Assembly: GCF_950023065.1 (NCBI RefSeq)
Contig: NC_088677.1
Span: 38,580,555-38,644,554, forward strand
Direction: 5' to 3'
Source: Planococcus citri
Lineage: Eukaryota > Arthropoda > Insecta > Hemiptera > Pseudococcidae
Length of the DNA: 64,000 bases
The position numbers were made by a program, and so were the translations under genes. Of this stretch, positions 63,571 to 64,000 are shown one piece after another; position 1 is the stretch's first letter; every line of letters starts with the position of its first letter. Under the pieces are notes generated by a model. The model did no database searches. It worked only from the letters and a program-made list of their open reading frames with translations, and was not told the DNA's origin.

Positions 63571-63767
63571 TGTTGGAAATGTGCAACACTGCCATCGAAA
63601 TTTAACTAGATTTAAGCTCTATCCGGTGTGTGTGGTAACATTGTTTTTTTTCACCATGCCTTTATCATCTCGTTTTGTACTTATATAATTTGATGAATTT
63701 GTTTTACGTATTAAATAATGAACAAGACTCTGCTTTTTCGTGACTTTATTTAAACTGTATAATAACA
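63571..63767 (+). repeat. 3' LTR
   Basis: 197 bp, identical to the 5' LTR at every base I compared, followed by the second TTACT. Confidence 0.95.
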
Positions 63768-63772
63768 TTACT

Positions 63773-64000
63773 TGAGTGGTTGATTGAATTTAGTTTGTAT
63801 TTGTAATGCGAGACCTGAAAACAATACCTACTTATGAAATATGAATAGTTAATCAATCATCATATACAGTAAAGTTGTCATATCTGCTGTTAATTAATCT
63901 GCGATCTGCGCTCTTGTAAAGTTATGTTTGGAGACCCCATGGCCAATGCGTATTACTTATTAGTTATTACTATAGGTACTTTTTCAATTTTATTTTTTTC
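63773..64000. other. Right window edge
   Basis: Short AT-rich stretch after the LTR element. Nothing is recognised. Confidence 0.4.

Larger units (their letters stand above)
62092..63772 (+). mobile_element. Gag-only Ty1/copia-type LTR retrotransposon
   Basis: A complete LTR element (62097-63767, 1671 bp) with the 5-bp duplication TTACT on both sides (62092-62096 and 63768-63772). Its two 197-bp LTRs begin TG, end CA and read identically base for base. A primer-binding site adjoins the 5' LTR and a purine tract (AAGGGAG) adjoins the 3' LTR. The only ORF is a copia-type Gag. No protease, integrase, reverse transcriptase or RNase H is present. About 200 T-rich bases fill the space from the Gag stop to the purine tract. 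Identical LTRs mean a very recent insertion, so it was presumably mobilised by enzymes of a relative elsewhere in the genome. Confidence 0.93.

Noticed and set aside
1..64000. CRISPR arrays, rRNA and tRNA genes, bacterial-type operons
   Set aside because: None seen. The only tRNA-like sequence is the 14-base primer site at 62294, which is not a tRNA gene.

Overview
The window is nuclear DNA of an animal, almost certainly an insect. It is AT-rich. Its genes are split by many short GT-AG introns, and its non-coding DNA is full of the motif family GTAGGTACCTAC. That motif is common in some insect genomes such as mealybugs and moths. A hemipteran of the mealybug kind is my best guess, but the window cannot prove it. 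Gene models were built by hand, joining exons at splice signals in phase and checking them against known protein families. All complete models give a total coding length divisible by three.

Layout, left to right. ULK3-like kinase (1-1891, +, 5' end outside the window) converges on a CCPG1-like single-pass membrane protein (3818-6082, -). That gene diverges from a BTB/C2H2 zinc-finger gene resembling CP190 (7442-10293, +). A small two-RRM protein follows (11951-13731, +). A four-span membrane protein gene occupies about 14.4-30.9 kb. It has a long leader with upstream ORFs, an 8.3-kb intron with a GC-AG splice pair, and two large fold-back elements in its introns. A VWC-domain secreted or anchored protein lies on the minus strand (34055-34823, first exon not found). 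A hAT-type MITE with a perfect 8-bp target duplication sits at 39463-40182. CCT3, the chaperonin gamma subunit (40879-43567, +), is followed by ash1, a histone H3K36 methyltransferase with 26 coding exons (45192-55933, +). ash1 converges on DTWD2, a tRNA acp3U transferase (57892-59647, -). DTWD2 diverges from NAXD, an NAD(P)HX repair dehydratase (60639-61828, +). The last unit is a 1671-bp LTR element with identical LTRs that encodes only a copia-type Gag (62097-63767).

The host genes are unrelated housekeeping and regulatory genes and do not form one pathway. The accessory content lies in introns and intergenic DNA. The item most worth following is the gag-only LTR retrotransposon. It has two identical 197-bp LTRs, a 5-bp target duplication, a primer-binding site matching the anticodon arm of initiator tRNA-Met, a polypurine tract and an intact Gag, but no pol. 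It looks recently mobile and must have borrowed its reverse transcriptase and integrase. Next are the 2.3-kb palindromic element, the TTAA-flanked fold-back, and the hAT MITE that shares sequence modules with the palindrome.
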